A DNA stretch of 51,238 nt from Spirosoma spitsbergense DSM 19989. GTDB taxonomy: Bacteria; Bacteroidota; Bacteroidia; Cytophagales; Spirosomataceae. This document shows positions 8,133 to 16,750 of this stretch, one piece after another. Within the stretch, counting starts at the first letter, position 1; each line of letters opens with the position of its first letter. The notes beneath the pieces are model-generated. The model was given only the letters and a program-made list of their open reading frames with translations, did not search any database and was not told the origin of the DNA. A program made the position numbers and the translations under genes. The stretch spans positions 1 through 51,238 of the forward strand of contig NZ_KB893573.1 in the NCBI RefSeq assembly GCF_000374085.1. Reading direction: 5' to 3'.

Positions 8133-9443
8133 ATGAGCAAACAAACCAATTACCGCTGGGTAATTGTGGCCCTGCTCTTTTTTGCCACGACAATCAACTA
8201 CCTCGATCGACAGGTAATCAGTCTGCTGAAGCCTATACTGGAAAAAGAGTTTAACTGGAGCGAAACGGACTATGGTAACATTGTAACGGTTTTTACTTTT
8301 TTCTATGGTACAAGTACGCTACTAGCGGGCTATATCATTGACCGGGTTGGTACTAAACTCGGCTACATCGGTGCTATTATCGTGTGGAGTTTTGCTGCCA
8401 TGGGTCACGCTCTGGCGGGTGGTACGGCTGGTTTTATGGTGGCCCGTGCCTTCCTCGGTATTGGCGAGGCCGGTAACTTTCCGGCTTCTATCAAGACCGT
8501 AGCAGAATGGTTTCCACAAAAAGAGCGGGCGCTGGCTGTTGGTATTTTCAACGCGGGGGCTAATATTGGGGCGGTGGCCGCTCCGGCACTGGTACCCATA
8601 ATCGCCGTTGTGTGGGGATGGCAAATGGCTTTCATCATTACCGGCGCACTGGGTTTCCTCTGGATTGGGGCCTGGTGGTATTACTACGAAGTGCCGGCCC
8701 GGCACAAGCGGGTTAGCCCATCCGAACTGGCCTACATCACGGAAGCCCCCACGGTAGACCCCATGATGGCTGGCAACGCGGCTTCGACAAATTTGGTTGA
8801 TGATGCCCCAGACCGTAAATACGCTATTTTTGGTAATAGAGCCATATGGGGCTTTATGAGTGGCAAGTTCATGACCGACCCTATCTGGTGGTTTTTCCTG
8901 TTCTGGCTGCCTACCTACCTGTCAAACATCTATAACCTCGACCTGAAAACCCTGGGTGCTCCGCTGATTGTTATTTATTCGGCAGCCACCATTGGTAGTG
9001 TGGGGGGAGGCTGGCTGTCGTCCATGCTTATCCGCAAAGGCTGGCACCCTACCCGGGCGAGGCAATGGTCGATGGCTTTATTTGCTATTTGCGTTACGCC
9101 CGTCATGCTTATCAGCCAGGTAGATGGGCTGTGGCCGGTTATCGGCATACTATCGCTGGCAGTAGCGGCTCACCAGGCGTGGTCGGCTAATATTTTCACC
9201 GTAGCCGCTGACCAGTTCCCCAAAACGGTGATCAGCCGTGTGGTTGGTCTGGGGACAATGGCAGGAACCCTGGGCGGAGCGATCTTCCCGTTGATAGTTG
9301 GCAGGATTCTTGATCATTATAAGTTGTTGGGCAGTTTGTCTGAAGGCTATTACGTCATCTTCTACATTGCTGGCCTCGCTTATCTGGTCGCCTGGACAAT
9401 GCTGTACATTTTTGTTTTTAGCCGGGCGGCCAAAAACAAATGA
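8133..9443 (+). CDS. ExuT-like MFS hexuronate transporter
   Basis: A major facilitator protein of about 436 residues with 12 predicted membrane segments. The N-terminus (TTINYLDRQVISLLKPIL) and the loop with YIIDRVGTKLG match the anion:cation symporter branch that contains hexuronate transporter ExuT. It would bring glucuronate/galacturonate in by proton symport. The open frame reaches back to 7962. The ATG at 8133 is preferred because it gives a short cytoplasmic N-terminus before segment 1; the ATG at 8076 would add 19 polar residues. It is followed after 3 bases by the CE15-like esterase and then by glucuronate genes, which strongly supports hexuronate as substrate. Confidence 0.85.
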   Translation: MSKQTNYRWVIVALLFFATTINYLDRQVISLLKPILEKEFNWSETDYGNIVTVFTFFYGTSTLLAGYIIDRVGTKLGYIGAIIVWSFAAMGHALAGGTAGFMVARAFLGIGEAGNFPASIKTVAEWFPQKERALAVGIFNAGANIGAVAAPALVPIIAVVWGWQMAFIITGALGFLWIGAWWYYYEVPARHKRVSPSELAYITEAPTVDPMMAGNAASTNLVDDAPDRKYAIFGNRAIWGFMSGKFMTDPIWWFFLFWLPTYLSNIYNLDLKTLGAPLIVIYSAATIGSVGGGWLSSMLIRKGWHPTRARQWSMALFAICVTPVMLISQVDGLWPVIGILSLAVAAHQAWSANIFTVAADQFPKTVISRVVGLGTMAGTLGGAIFPLIVGRILDHYKLLGSLSEGYYVIFYIAGLAYLVAWTMLYIFVFSRAAKNK

Positions 9444-9446
9444 TTT

Positions 9447-10889
9447 ATGAAAAAGAGGAAGGTATTGAGGGGTGCCTGTTCGATAGCCTGGGTGGGACTT
9501 CTGGCTATGAACCTGCCGGGCTACACGGCTAAAGCTCAGTCTGACGAATTTCATCGGCTGACTGCCGGGGAGAAAATCGCTCACCAGCAAAAAATTCGCG
9601 CTGCCTACGAGGCAAACCGCCAGCAGATGTTGGATAAACTGGGGGTTAAACCACCTGTGTTGTCACCACCTGCCTCCGACCCAAGCCGACCCGCAGCACT
9701 CCAGCCGGTAGCAGGATCGAACAGTTGGGCCGATAATGCCGGACTTACCTACGTGCAGTCAGCCTGGGGAAACTGGACTAATTACGATGAGGCAAAGGCA
9801 ACGGCAACAATTTACACCCTGCCCGACCCGCTGAAACTGAAAAATGGGCAGGCAGTGCAGGATGCCGCTACCTGGTGGAACCTGCGTCGCCCCGAAATTC
9901 TGAACGACTATCAGACCGAGATTTACGGAAAAATACCGACTAATACACCCCGAGTCTTTTTTTCCACCTTAGGTGCCGACAGTACGGTGCTGGGCGGGAA
10001 AGCAACCCAAAAAAAGTTGCTGGGCTATGTAGACAACACGCAGTACCCACGGGCAACTCCCGTCATCCCTGTGCTTCGTTTCATGCCCGCGAATGCGTCG
10101 GGTCCGGTGCCGCTGATGGTCATTGTCTGGGGTTCATCTCCTACCCCCATGACTACGGTCGAAACGCTGATTGACGCGGGTTGGGCCGTCGCTGTTGTGA
10201 ATACGGGTGCCCTTCAAATGGACAGTGGAGCGGGGTTGCACGAGGGCGTTATCGGACTGATGAGTAAAGGTCAGGATCGCCAGCCCGACGATTGGGGCGT
10301 TTTGACCGCCTGGAGCTGGGGCCTGAGCCGGGTACTCGACTATTTCGAAACCGATAAAGCCATCAACCCCAAACAAATTGGTATCCAGGGGCATTCACGC
10401 TGGGGCAAAACAGCCCTTTTGGCCGGTGCGCTGGACCCGCGCTGGGCCATTGTGTTTTCCAGTTGTTCGGGTTCCATGGGAGCCTCGCTGGAAAAACGAA
10501 ACTTTGGTGAAACAATTGATAACGTGAACGGCCCCAGCGAGTACCACTGGATGGCGGGGAACTTCCTGAAATACGGTGGCAACTGGGATGCAATGCCGGT
10601 TGATGCCCATGAACTGATTGCGCTCGTAGCGCCCCGGCCGGTTTTTATTACTGGTGGTACGCAGGATAGCTGGGCCGACCCCAAAGGTGAATTTCTGGCC
10701 TGCGTTGCCGCTGGTCCCGTTTATGAATTACTGGGTAAAAAGGGAGTTGGCACTACCCGGATGCCCGCTCCCGATATATCACTGATACAGGGAGACATTG
10801 CTTTTCGAAACCATGAAGGTGGTCATGTCGATTCGCCCGACTGGCCTGTTTTTTTGCAATTTGCCCGGCGGCAGCTTAATCTCAAATAA
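9447..10889 (+). CDS. Secreted CE15-type glucuronoyl esterase
   Basis: A 480-residue alpha/beta-hydrolase with a signal peptide (cleavage near TAKAQ at 27-31). The nucleophile elbow is GHSRWGK, with S317 followed by the oxyanion/uronate-binding R318, the mark of carbohydrate esterase family 15. RNFGET with E355 and the late NHEGGH with H460 fit the rest of the catalytic machinery. CE15 enzymes cut the ester between 4-O-methyl-glucuronate on xylan and lignin alcohols. The gene lies 3 bases after the ExuT-like transporter and upstream of uxuA and alpha-glucuronidase, matching a role in releasing glucuronoxylan side chains. Some homologues are annotated acetylxylan esterase; the Arg after Ser favours CE15. 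Confidence 0.85.
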   Translation: MKKRKVLRGACSIAWVGLLAMNLPGYTAKAQSDEFHRLTAGEKIAHQQKIRAAYEANRQQMLDKLGVKPPVLSPPASDPSRPAALQPVAGSNSWADNAGLTYVQSAWGNWTNYDEAKATATIYTLPDPLKLKNGQAVQDAATWWNLRRPEILNDYQTEIYGKIPTNTPRVFFSTLGADSTVLGGKATQKKLLGYVDNTQYPRATPVIPVLRFMPANASGPVPLMVIVWGSSPTPMTTVETLIDAGWAVAVVNTGALQMDSGAGLHEGVIGLMSKGQDRQPDDWGVLTAWSWGLSRVLDYFETDKAINPKQIGIQGHSRWGKTALLAGALDPRWAIVFSSCSGSMGASLEKRNFGETIDNVNGPSEYHWMAGNFLKYGGNWDAMPVDAHELIALVAPRPVFITGGTQDSWADPKGEFLACVAAGPVYELLGKKGVGTTRMPAPDISLIQGDIAFRNHEGGHVDSPDWPVFLQFARRQLNLK

Positions 10890-10950
10890 ACATCGGCCGA
10901 ATTGAGGCTTCAGACAACGCATTAGTATCGGGTGGTTGGTAAACGGATTG

Positions 10951-10999
10951 TACTTTTGTACGCTGTTGGTGCGACGTATGGCGCCAGCAGCGTACAAAA
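10951..10999 (+). promoter_or_regulatory. TAnnTTTG box overlapped by a 19-bp inverted repeat upstream of uxuA
   Basis: TACTTTTG at 10951-10958 matches the Bacteroidota -7 consensus TAnnTTTG. Overlapping it, 10954-10972 and 10981-10999 form an inverted repeat of 19-bp arms with two mismatches (both G-T pairs in RNA) and an 8-base loop. It lies in the 137-base gap before uxuA, ending 27 bases upstream of the ATG. No good -33 TTG at the usual distance was found, so the promoter call is tentative. The repeat could be an operator over the start site or an mRNA hairpin. There is no T-run, so a simple terminator is less likely. Confidence 0.45.
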
Positions 11000-11026
11000 T
11001 TCATAAACAGGTAGTCCGTTTACTCA

Positions 11027-12247
11027 ATGGGAATGTTACAAACCATGCGCTGGTTCGGCCCAAACGACCCAGTTCCATTAATGGCCCTACGGCAGGCCGG
11101 TTGCACGGGCGTTGTTACGGCACTGCACCAGATTCCGGTGGGTGAGTTGTGGCCGGTTGAGGCAATTGACGAAAGAAAACAACTGGTAGAAGCCGATAAC
11201 GACCGGTACACCCCGCTGCATTGGGCAGTGGTGGAGAGTTTGCCCGTTCATGAAGACATTAAGAAAGGCCTTCCCTCCCGCGAAACGTACATTGACACCT
11301 ATAAACAGTCGATTCGGAATCTGGCAACCTGTGGTATCAAGACGGTTTGTTACAACTTCATGCCGGTGCTGGACTGGTCGCGCACAAACCTCAACTACGA
11401 AATGCCGGATGGCTCCCGCGCCCTTCGGTTTGTGTGGGAAGACTTCGCCATCTTCGACTTGTGCATCCTGAAACGACCCGGTGCCGAATCGGATTATGAG
11501 CCCGAAATCATTGAATCGTCTCACCGGAAATTCAGTACGTTATCGGCCGCGCAGATTACCGAATTATCGAACATCGTTTTGCTTGGCTTACCCGGTTCTG
11601 AGGAAGCCTTTACTCTCGATACGTTCCAGGGATTACTAAACGAGTATGCTACCATTGGCGATGCTGAACTCCGGCAAAATCTGTACTATTTCATTCAACA
11701 GGTAGCTCCAGTAGCGCAGGAAGTGGGTGTCAGGCTGTGTATTCACCCGGACGACCCCCCTCGTTCGTTGCTGGGTCTCCCCCGCGTGGTCAGTACCGAA
11801 GCAGATTTGGCCCGGTTAATGGCGGCTAGTGATGTAGTGGCCAATGGCATTACCTTCTGCACGGGTTCATTAGGGATTCGGCCGGATAACGATTTGCCCG
11901 GCATGATTCAGCGGTTTGGTGAGCGTATCCATTTCATTCACCTCCGTACCACAAAACGGGAGTCAGACCCGCGTAATTTCCACGAAGCCGACCATCTGGC
12001 GGGTGATGTGGATATGTACGCGGTGGTTAAAGCCATTGTGCTCGAACAGAAACGGCGGGAGCAGGCAGGCATTGGTGAAACGTCCATTCCCATGCGCCCG
12101 GACCACGGCCATCAGATGCTGGACGACCTGACTAAAAAGACGTATCCTGGTTATTCGGCCATCGGTCGACTGCGCGGTTTGGCCGAACTACGGGGACTGG
12201 AACTGGGCATTACACGCAGTATAGCCGAAATAAAGGCGGTCGTTTAA
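11027..12247 (+). CDS. uxuA: Mannonate dehydratase
   Basis: A 406-residue TIM-barrel enzyme that dehydrates D-mannonate to 2-keto-3-deoxygluconate in the cytoplasmic glucuronate pathway. The N-terminus (MRWFGPNDPVPLMALRQAG, GVVTALHQIPVGELW) aligns by eye with E. coli UxuA. Further signatures are LCIHPDDPPRSLLGLPR, ITFCTGSLG, FIHLRTT and MRPDHGHQ, which carry the metal-binding His, Cys and Asp. The ATG at 11027 is chosen; one at 11033 is also possible. A GH67 alpha-glucuronidase follows after 51 bases and an SDR after that. Uronate isomerase (uxaC) and the keto-deoxygluconate kinase/aldolase are not in the window and must lie elsewhere. Confidence 0.95.
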   Translation: MGMLQTMRWFGPNDPVPLMALRQAGCTGVVTALHQIPVGELWPVEAIDERKQLVEADNDRYTPLHWAVVESLPVHEDIKKGLPSRETYIDTYKQSIRNLATCGIKTVCYNFMPVLDWSRTNLNYEMPDGSRALRFVWEDFAIFDLCILKRPGAESDYEPEIIESSHRKFSTLSAAQITELSNIVLLGLPGSEEAFTLDTFQGLLNEYATIGDAELRQNLYYFIQQVAPVAQEVGVRLCIHPDDPPRSLLGLPRVVSTEADLARLMAASDVVANGITFCTGSLGIRPDNDLPGMIQRFGERIHFIHLRTTKRESDPRNFHEADHLAGDVDMYAVVKAIVLEQKRREQAGIGETSIPMRPDHGHQMLDDLTKKTYPGYSAIGRLRGLAELRGLELGITRSIAEIKAVV

Positions 12248-12298
12248 CGAGTATAGTCGCCTTTATGGTTTCTTATGTGTTAACAATCCCCCTTATTA

Positions 12299-14404
12299 AT
12301 GACTCGATTCCTCTTCCTGTTCCTTCTGGTTGCCTGCACTGCCAGCGCCGACGATGGTTACCGGTTATGGCTGAAATACGACCTGATTAAAGACGCGGCC
12401 AAACGCGAAGAATACGCCCGGTCGGCGCAGTTCATTGCCGTTACGGGTAATGACCCTATCCTGAAATCGACAGCCAGTGAATTGCAGATGGGCTTGCAGG
12501 GCTTGTTGGGCAAAACGATTCCTGTTGTCTCCAATGCTGGTGCCCGAACGGGCGGTATTGTGCTGACGGTGGCTACGGCACCACAAGCCGACTTGCAAAA
12601 ACTCACTAAAGAGGGGTACGCTATCACAAAAAAGACTGCTAACATCACCATCGTCAGTCAATCTGGTGCGGGGGTTCTTCACGGCGCATTCGCCCTGCTT
12701 CGGCAACTGCAAACCGGTCAATCACTCAGTGGTCTTTCGCTGGTGAGCAGCCCCAAAATTAAGCACCGCCTGCTCAATCATTGGGATAATACCAATAGCA
12801 CTATTGAGCGGGGTTACGCCGGTGAATCGCTCTGGAAGTGGTATGAATTACCCGCAACGGTCGATCCGCGTTACCGGGACTACGCCCGGGCTAATGCCTC
12901 AATCGGAATTAACGGTACGGTGGTTAATAACGTGAACGCCAGTGCCCGCTTCCTGACCGCCGAATACCTGGAGAAAGTTGCTGCGCTGGCAGCGGTTTTT
13001 CGGCCTTATGGCATACGAATTTATTTATCCGTCTACTTCCCGGCTCCCAAAGTTATTGGTGGTCTAAAAACCGCCGACCCGCTTGACCCCGACGTAAAGA
13101 AATGGTGGGCTGACAAAACCCGTGAAATTTATACACTCATCCCCGACTTTGGCGGGTATCTGGTGAAAGCCAACTCGGAAGGCGAACCCGGCCCGCAGGA
13201 CTATGGGCGTAACCACGCCGACGGGGCCAACATGCTGGCCGAAGCCCTTGCACCTTATGATGGTATTGTGATGTGGCGGGCCTTTGTGTACAAAGCCGAC
13301 GGGAATGCCGACCGGTTCAAGGCGGCCTACGAAGAGTTTACACCCCTGGATGGAAAGTTTGACAAGAAGGTAATCGTTCAGGTTAAGAACGGCCCCATTG
13401 ATTTTCAGCCGCGTGAGCCATTTTCTCCCCTGTTTGGTAATATGCCCAAAACGCCCCTGTCGATGGAGTTCCAAATTACGCAGGAGTACACCGGCTTTGC
13501 TACGCACTGGGTCTACGAAGCGCCCATCTTTAAAGAATGCCTGGAGTCGGACACATATGTAAAAGGCAAAGGCTCTACCGTGGCGAAGGTGATTGATGGC
13601 AGTTTGCAGGGATACGATTTGACGGCTATTGCCGGGGTGGCCAATACCGGTTCAGATCGAAACTGGACGGGTAACCCGATGGCGCAGGCCAACTGGTATG
13701 CCTTTGGTCGGCTGGCCTGGGACCATACCCTTTCGTCGGAGGACATTGCTACGGATTGGATTAAAATGACCCTGACAAAAGAGCCTAAAGCAGTGAAAAC
13801 AATTGCCGATATTATGCTGCGGTCGCGGGATATTTATGTGGGCTACAACACCCCCCTGGGTCTATCGCGTCCCTGGTCGGGTGTTCATTTCGCACCCGAA
13901 CCCTGGCAGGAGAAAAGTGCCCGACCCGACTGGACGGCCATTTATTACCACCGGGCTGACTCCATCGGGCTTGGGTTCGACCGGACCGCTGCGGGGAGTA
14001 ATGCACTGGCGCAGTATAGCCCCGAGGTACAGAAAAAATGGAACAATGTCGAAACCTGTCCGCTACCGTATTTACTCTGGTTTCACCACGTTCCCTGGAC
14101 GAAAAAGCTAAGCACGGGCCGAACGCTCTGGGATGAACTCTGCACCCGATTCTATACCGGTGCCGATTCCGTTGGCTGGATGCAGCAGCAATGGGCGCAG
14201 GTGAAACCCGCCATCGACCCGGAAATTTTTGCCGACGTTACGGGCCGGTTGACAACACAGCAAAAAGAAGCTATCTGGTGGCGCGATGCCTGGGTGCTGT
14301 ACCTTCAGACCTATTCCCGGCAATCGATTCCTGCACCGTTCAAAAAGCCGGACCGAACACTGGACGAGGTTAAAAACTTAGTACATATTTATCAATTGCG
14401 TTAA
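12299..14404 (+). CDS. aguA: Exported GH67 alpha-glucuronidase
   Basis: A 701-residue protein with a signal peptide (cleavage near TASADD, 14-19), so it acts in the periplasm or at the surface. The order fits GH67: a beta-rich N-domain (about 20-140), the catalytic TIM barrel entered at LNHWDN (about 159), and a helical C-terminal domain. Catalytic residues are placed by spacing from the Cellvibrio enzyme (E292, D365, E393): E294 in KANSEGEPG, D368 in NGPIDFQPREP and E396 in FQITQEYTG. It removes 4-O-methyl-glucuronic acid from the non-reducing end of xylo-oligosaccharides, supplying the hexuronate consumed by uxuA. Its stop overlaps the start of the following SDR by one base. Confidence 0.95.
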   Translation: MTRFLFLFLLVACTASADDGYRLWLKYDLIKDAAKREEYARSAQFIAVTGNDPILKSTASELQMGLQGLLGKTIPVVSNAGARTGGIVLTVATAPQADLQKLTKEGYAITKKTANITIVSQSGAGVLHGAFALLRQLQTGQSLSGLSLVSSPKIKHRLLNHWDNTNSTIERGYAGESLWKWYELPATVDPRYRDYARANASIGINGTVVNNVNASARFLTAEYLEKVAALAAVFRPYGIRIYLSVYFPAPKVIGGLKTADPLDPDVKKWWADKTREIYTLIPDFGGYLVKANSEGEPGPQDYGRNHADGANMLAEALAPYDGIVMWRAFVYKADGNADRFKAAYEEFTPLDGKFDKKVIVQVKNGPIDFQPREPFSPLFGNMPKTPLSMEFQITQEYTGFATHWVYEAPIFKECLESDTYVKGKGSTVAKVIDGSLQGYDLTAIAGVANTGSDRNWTGNPMAQANWYAFGRLAWDHTLSSEDIATDWIKMTLTKEPKAVKTIADIMLRSRDIYVGYNTPLGLSRPWSGVHFAPEPWQEKSARPDWTAIYYHRADSIGLGFDRTAAGSNALAQYSPEVQKKWNNVETCPLPYLLWFHHVPWTKKLSTGRTLWDELCTRFYTGADSVGWMQQQWAQVKPAIDPEIFADVTGRLTTQQKEAIWWRDAWVLYLQTYSRQSIPAPFKKPDRTLDEVKNLVHIYQLR

Positions 14405-15174
14405 TGGAACAAAATCCAATGGCTGTTTTTTCGCTGGCCGGAAAAGTAGCCCTCATTACCGGTGGGGGCAGTGGTATCGGCTTCGATATTGCGAACTGTA
14501 TGGTGAGTGCTGGTGGGCGCGTCGTTATCACCGGTCGACGGGAGGAACCCCTCCGCGAAGCCGTTGCCAAACTGGGCGAACGGGCGCAATATCGAGTCAA
14601 CGACGTAACAAAGCGGGATTCGCTGGATGCGTTGGTGGAAGAAATAGAACGGACAATTGCACCCGTTGACATACTCGTCAACAACGCGGGTATCAACATG
14701 AAAAAACCGGCCCTGGAGGTAACCGATGAGGATTTTGACCGGATTGTACACACGAACCTGAACTCGGTTTTTAGCCTGACGCGGGTATGTGCGCAACGCA
14801 TGATGGCGCGTAAAAGCGGCTCTATTATCATGATATCGTCGATGGCCGCCTATTACGGAATTGACCGGGTTGCCGCTTATGCCGCGTCCAAATCGGGGGT
14901 CGAAGGGATGGTCAAGGTGCTGGCCTCGGAATTTTCGGGTAATGGCGTTCGCGTCAATGCCATTGCGCCGGGGTTTATTGAAACAGCTATGAGTAAAACG
15001 GCCATGGGGGGCGACCCCGACCGATTTGCCCGGGCCATGCGCCGGACACCGATGGGAAAGTTTGGTCAACCCGAAGACATCGGCTGGGCCGCCGTGTTCC
15101 TGGCTTCTGAAGCGGCTAAATACATAACGGGCGTATCGTTACCGGTGGACGGGGGTAATTCAATAGGATTTTAA
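14404..15174 (+). CDS. SDR oxidoreductase, probable fructuronate reductase substitute
   Basis: A 256-residue classical short-chain dehydrogenase: cofactor motif GGGSGIG (20-26), NNAG (93-96), catalytic S145/S146, Y159 and K163. The start codon overlaps the GH67 stop (TAATG), indicating translational coupling. Because it sits beside uxuA and alpha-glucuronidase, and the usual UxuB (a long-chain mannitol-dehydrogenase-type enzyme) is absent from the locus, a role reducing D-fructuronate to D-mannonate is inferred. Family resemblance also covers gluconate 5-dehydrogenase and KduD-like enzymes, which act on related uronate intermediates. The substrate is inferred from context only. Confidence 0.85.
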   Translation: MEQNPMAVFSLAGKVALITGGGSGIGFDIANCMVSAGGRVVITGRREEPLREAVAKLGERAQYRVNDVTKRDSLDALVEEIERTIAPVDILVNNAGINMKKPALEVTDEDFDRIVHTNLNSVFSLTRVCAQRMMARKSGSIIMISSMAAYYGIDRVAAYAASKSGVEGMVKVLASEFSGNGVRVNAIAPGFIETAMSKTAMGGDPDRFARAMRRTPMGKFGQPEDIGWAAVFLASEAAKYITGVSLPVDGGNSIGF

Positions 15175-15205
15175 ATACCTGTGATTTAGACAAGTAGGTG
15201 CGGTT

Positions 15206-15661
15206 TTACCGTACCCGGGTCCACGTTTTGGTTTTACCCAGGAAAGGCATGCCCATTACGTAGCCACGCATATCCAGCGTGTTTTGGTTACTGAGCGTAA
15301 CTTCACAGCCGTACGTCTTGCCATCTTCGGGATTATAAATATTACCATCGCCCCAAACGCCGTTTCCCTTATAAGTCAGATCAGTAAGAATGACCAGGCC
15401 CATTAGGGGGCGGGTACGTAATTTTTCATCGGGATTTTCAGCGTCCAGTTTAGGCTTGTTCGAGTTTGGTTCTGTTGGTTCCAGCATCCAGACCAGCTTG
15501 CCGTTGTATTTATTCCCCTGCTTATAAATCTGAACCTGATTTCGCTTCTTTGAACTGAGCCACTTGCCCAAAATGGCATCGGGGTCATCGGCTTTGGGGG
15601 CCATCGAAGTCAAACCAAAACAAATTACAAGTAAGAAAGAGACCGGGCGTATTAAGTTCAT
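15206..15661 (-). CDS. Secreted DUF2147 protein
   Basis: A 151-residue exported protein with a signal peptide (residues 1 to about 24). The mature part starts with DPDAILGKWLSS and contains GKLVWMLEP, LMGLVILTDL, GDGNIYNPEDGKTYGCEV and MRGYVMGMPFLGKTKTWTR, the characteristic DUF2147 lipocalin-like beta pattern. Function of the family is unknown; members are periplasmic or outer-membrane associated. The gene converges on the SDR gene with 31 bases between stops. A single-gene unit is likely. Confidence 0.85.
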   Translation of the reverse strand: MNLIRPVSFLLVICFGLTSMAPKADDPDAILGKWLSSKKRNQVQIYKQGNKYNGKLVWMLEPTEPNSNKPKLDAENPDEKLRTRPLMGLVILTDLTYKGNGVWGDGNIYNPEDGKTYGCEVTLSNQNTLDMRGYVMGMPFLGKTKTWTRVR

Positions 15662-15726
15662 AACGTAGTTTAAACAAATTGTTCAGTAATTACCCTGAAA
15701 AGTGCAGGATATCATATAGACTAAAA

Positions 15727-15759
15727 AAGGGTAGTCAGGGTTTAAGCCCTGCAACCCTT
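15727..15759. terminator. Hairpin between the DUF2147 gene and a membrane-protein gene
   Basis: A nested hairpin: an AAGGGT/ACCCTT stem (15727-15732 with 15754-15759) encloses a second stem pairing CAGGGTTT (15736-15743) with AAGCCCTG (15744-15751), 8 bp with one G-T pair and no spacer bases, so the tip must open to form a loop. It lies 81 bases downstream of the membrane-protein gene on the minus strand and upstream of the DUF2147 gene, so it could terminate the former. It may also be a dispersed palindrome. Confidence 0.45.
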
Positions 15760-15839
15760 CCTGAAACGTATGATATATGTCTGTATCTGGATGATTCACA
15801 GACGGCGGTAGTGATAGGAGCTATTATTAGTCGCTTTAT

Positions 15840-16292
15840 CTAACTCATTTCCTTGATGTTAGTCCAATACAATCCCGCAAATATCAGGCTGAAAAAGACC
15901 CCGAATGAAGTGTTCAGGGCACCAAAGCCGGCCAGAGAAACCGTTAGCACAAAGCCAGTGACAATGCCCGCTATGTACACCCAAAAACCAATCCGACGCA
16001 ACCGAAACATGAGTATCGCGCCGATTAGGGTTAATAAGGAATACGCAAATTGAGCAATAGACAGCAAGCGTACTTGTACCTGGTCAGGCGGTAAGGGAAC
16101 ATCTCCCGATGAGCGGTCTTCAAAGTATTTCTTTGGTTCCTTGTCAGTATCAGACTTCTTCCGCTGGCCGGCCACATAAGGCGTTTCCGAGACCGCGCTG
16201 GTTTGAAAATAAGACACGACAGCATCGGCCAGACCCCAGGCACAGCTAAGAAAGGTGAGAATACAGAGGAGGGTTAAGAACTGAGAACGCAT
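15840..16292 (-). CDS. Small integral membrane protein of unknown function
   Basis: A 150-residue protein from the ATG at 16292; the frame opens 10 codons earlier, but MRSQFLTLLCILTFLSCAWG is a better N-terminus. Segment 1 is at about 4-24. A polar, Lys/Asp/Glu-rich stretch with a PLPPDQ run (about 35-73) separates it from three further hydrophobic segments (about 80-100, 103-123 and 127-145). That suggests a four-helix membrane protein with one soluble loop. No family was recognised. It is divergent from the SCP2-domain gene, with starts 67 bases apart. Confidence 0.7.
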   Translation of the reverse strand: MRSQFLTLLCILTFLSCAWGLADAVVSYFQTSAVSETPYVAGQRKKSDTDKEPKKYFEDRSSGDVPLPPDQVQVRLLSIAQFAYSLLTLIGAILMFRLRRIGFWVYIAGIVTGFVLTVSLAGFGALNTSFGVFFSLIFAGLYWTNIKEMS

Positions 16293-16359
16293 ATAATTAG
16301 GGAGAATTAACCTTATTTGCACAGCTAAGTTTTCGTACTACCAACAAAAGCCAAATCCA

Positions 16360-16656
16360 ATGACCTTGCAGGAATTAACCGAGCAGATAAGAAACAAAGT
16401 TACGCATGCAGATGACATCAACGCTACCGTGAAAATTACAACCGACCAGGGCGTTGTGTATATCGATGGCAAACAATCGCCGGCGGTGGTCTCCAACGAG
16501 GATAAACCCGCCGACTGTGATTTGCAAATAACTGTCGATAATCTGGTGAAAATGGGCAATGGCGACCTCAACCCCATGATGGCCGTGATGACGAAAAAAC
16601 TTAAAATCGACGGTAATATGGGAATTGCGATGAAGATGGGCAGCATCATGGGATGA
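16360..16656 (+). CDS. SCP2 sterol-binding-domain protein
   Basis: A 98-residue single-domain protein of the SCP2 fold (small lipid-carrier domain). The pattern is ATVKITTDQGVVYIDG, then ADCDLQITVDNLVKMGNGDLNPMMAVMTKKLKIDG, then a terminal GIAMKMGSIM helix, as in bacterial stand-alone SCP2 proteins. It probably binds a hydrophobic ligand in the cytoplasm; no ligand can be named. It is followed 8 bases after the stop by a long inverted repeat and then by a separate oxidoreductase gene. Confidence 0.85.
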   Translation: MTLQELTEQIRNKVTHADDINATVKITTDQGVVYIDGKQSPAVVSNEDKPADCDLQITVDNLVKMGNGDLNPMMAVMTKKLKIDGNMGIAMKMGSIMG

Positions 16657-16663
16657 AAATTAG

Positions 16664-16743
16664 GAGCGGATTAGCGAATGAATGAATAGATTGACCGTGC
16701 ATACGCCTTTCATTCACTAATTCATTCATTCGCTAATCCGCTC
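16664..16743. repeat. Perfect 24-bp inverted repeat with 32-base loop
   Basis: 16664-16687 and 16720-16743 are exact inverted copies; the arm begins GAGCGGATTAGCG and ends in an AATGAATGAAT run. The element fills almost the whole gap between the SCP2 gene and the Gfo/Idh/MocA gene, ending 7 bases before the latter's ATG. It therefore would fold in the mRNA over the ribosome-binding region. The low-complexity ATGAAT/ATTCAT core makes it more like a palindromic dispersed element than a designed terminator. Confidence 0.75.
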
Positions 16744-16750
16744 ATTACCC

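Noticed and set aside
9150..9590. Long minus-strand frame across the transporter/esterase junction
   Set aside because: Shadow of the two real genes on the plus strand; composition is not protein-like and no domain is visible.
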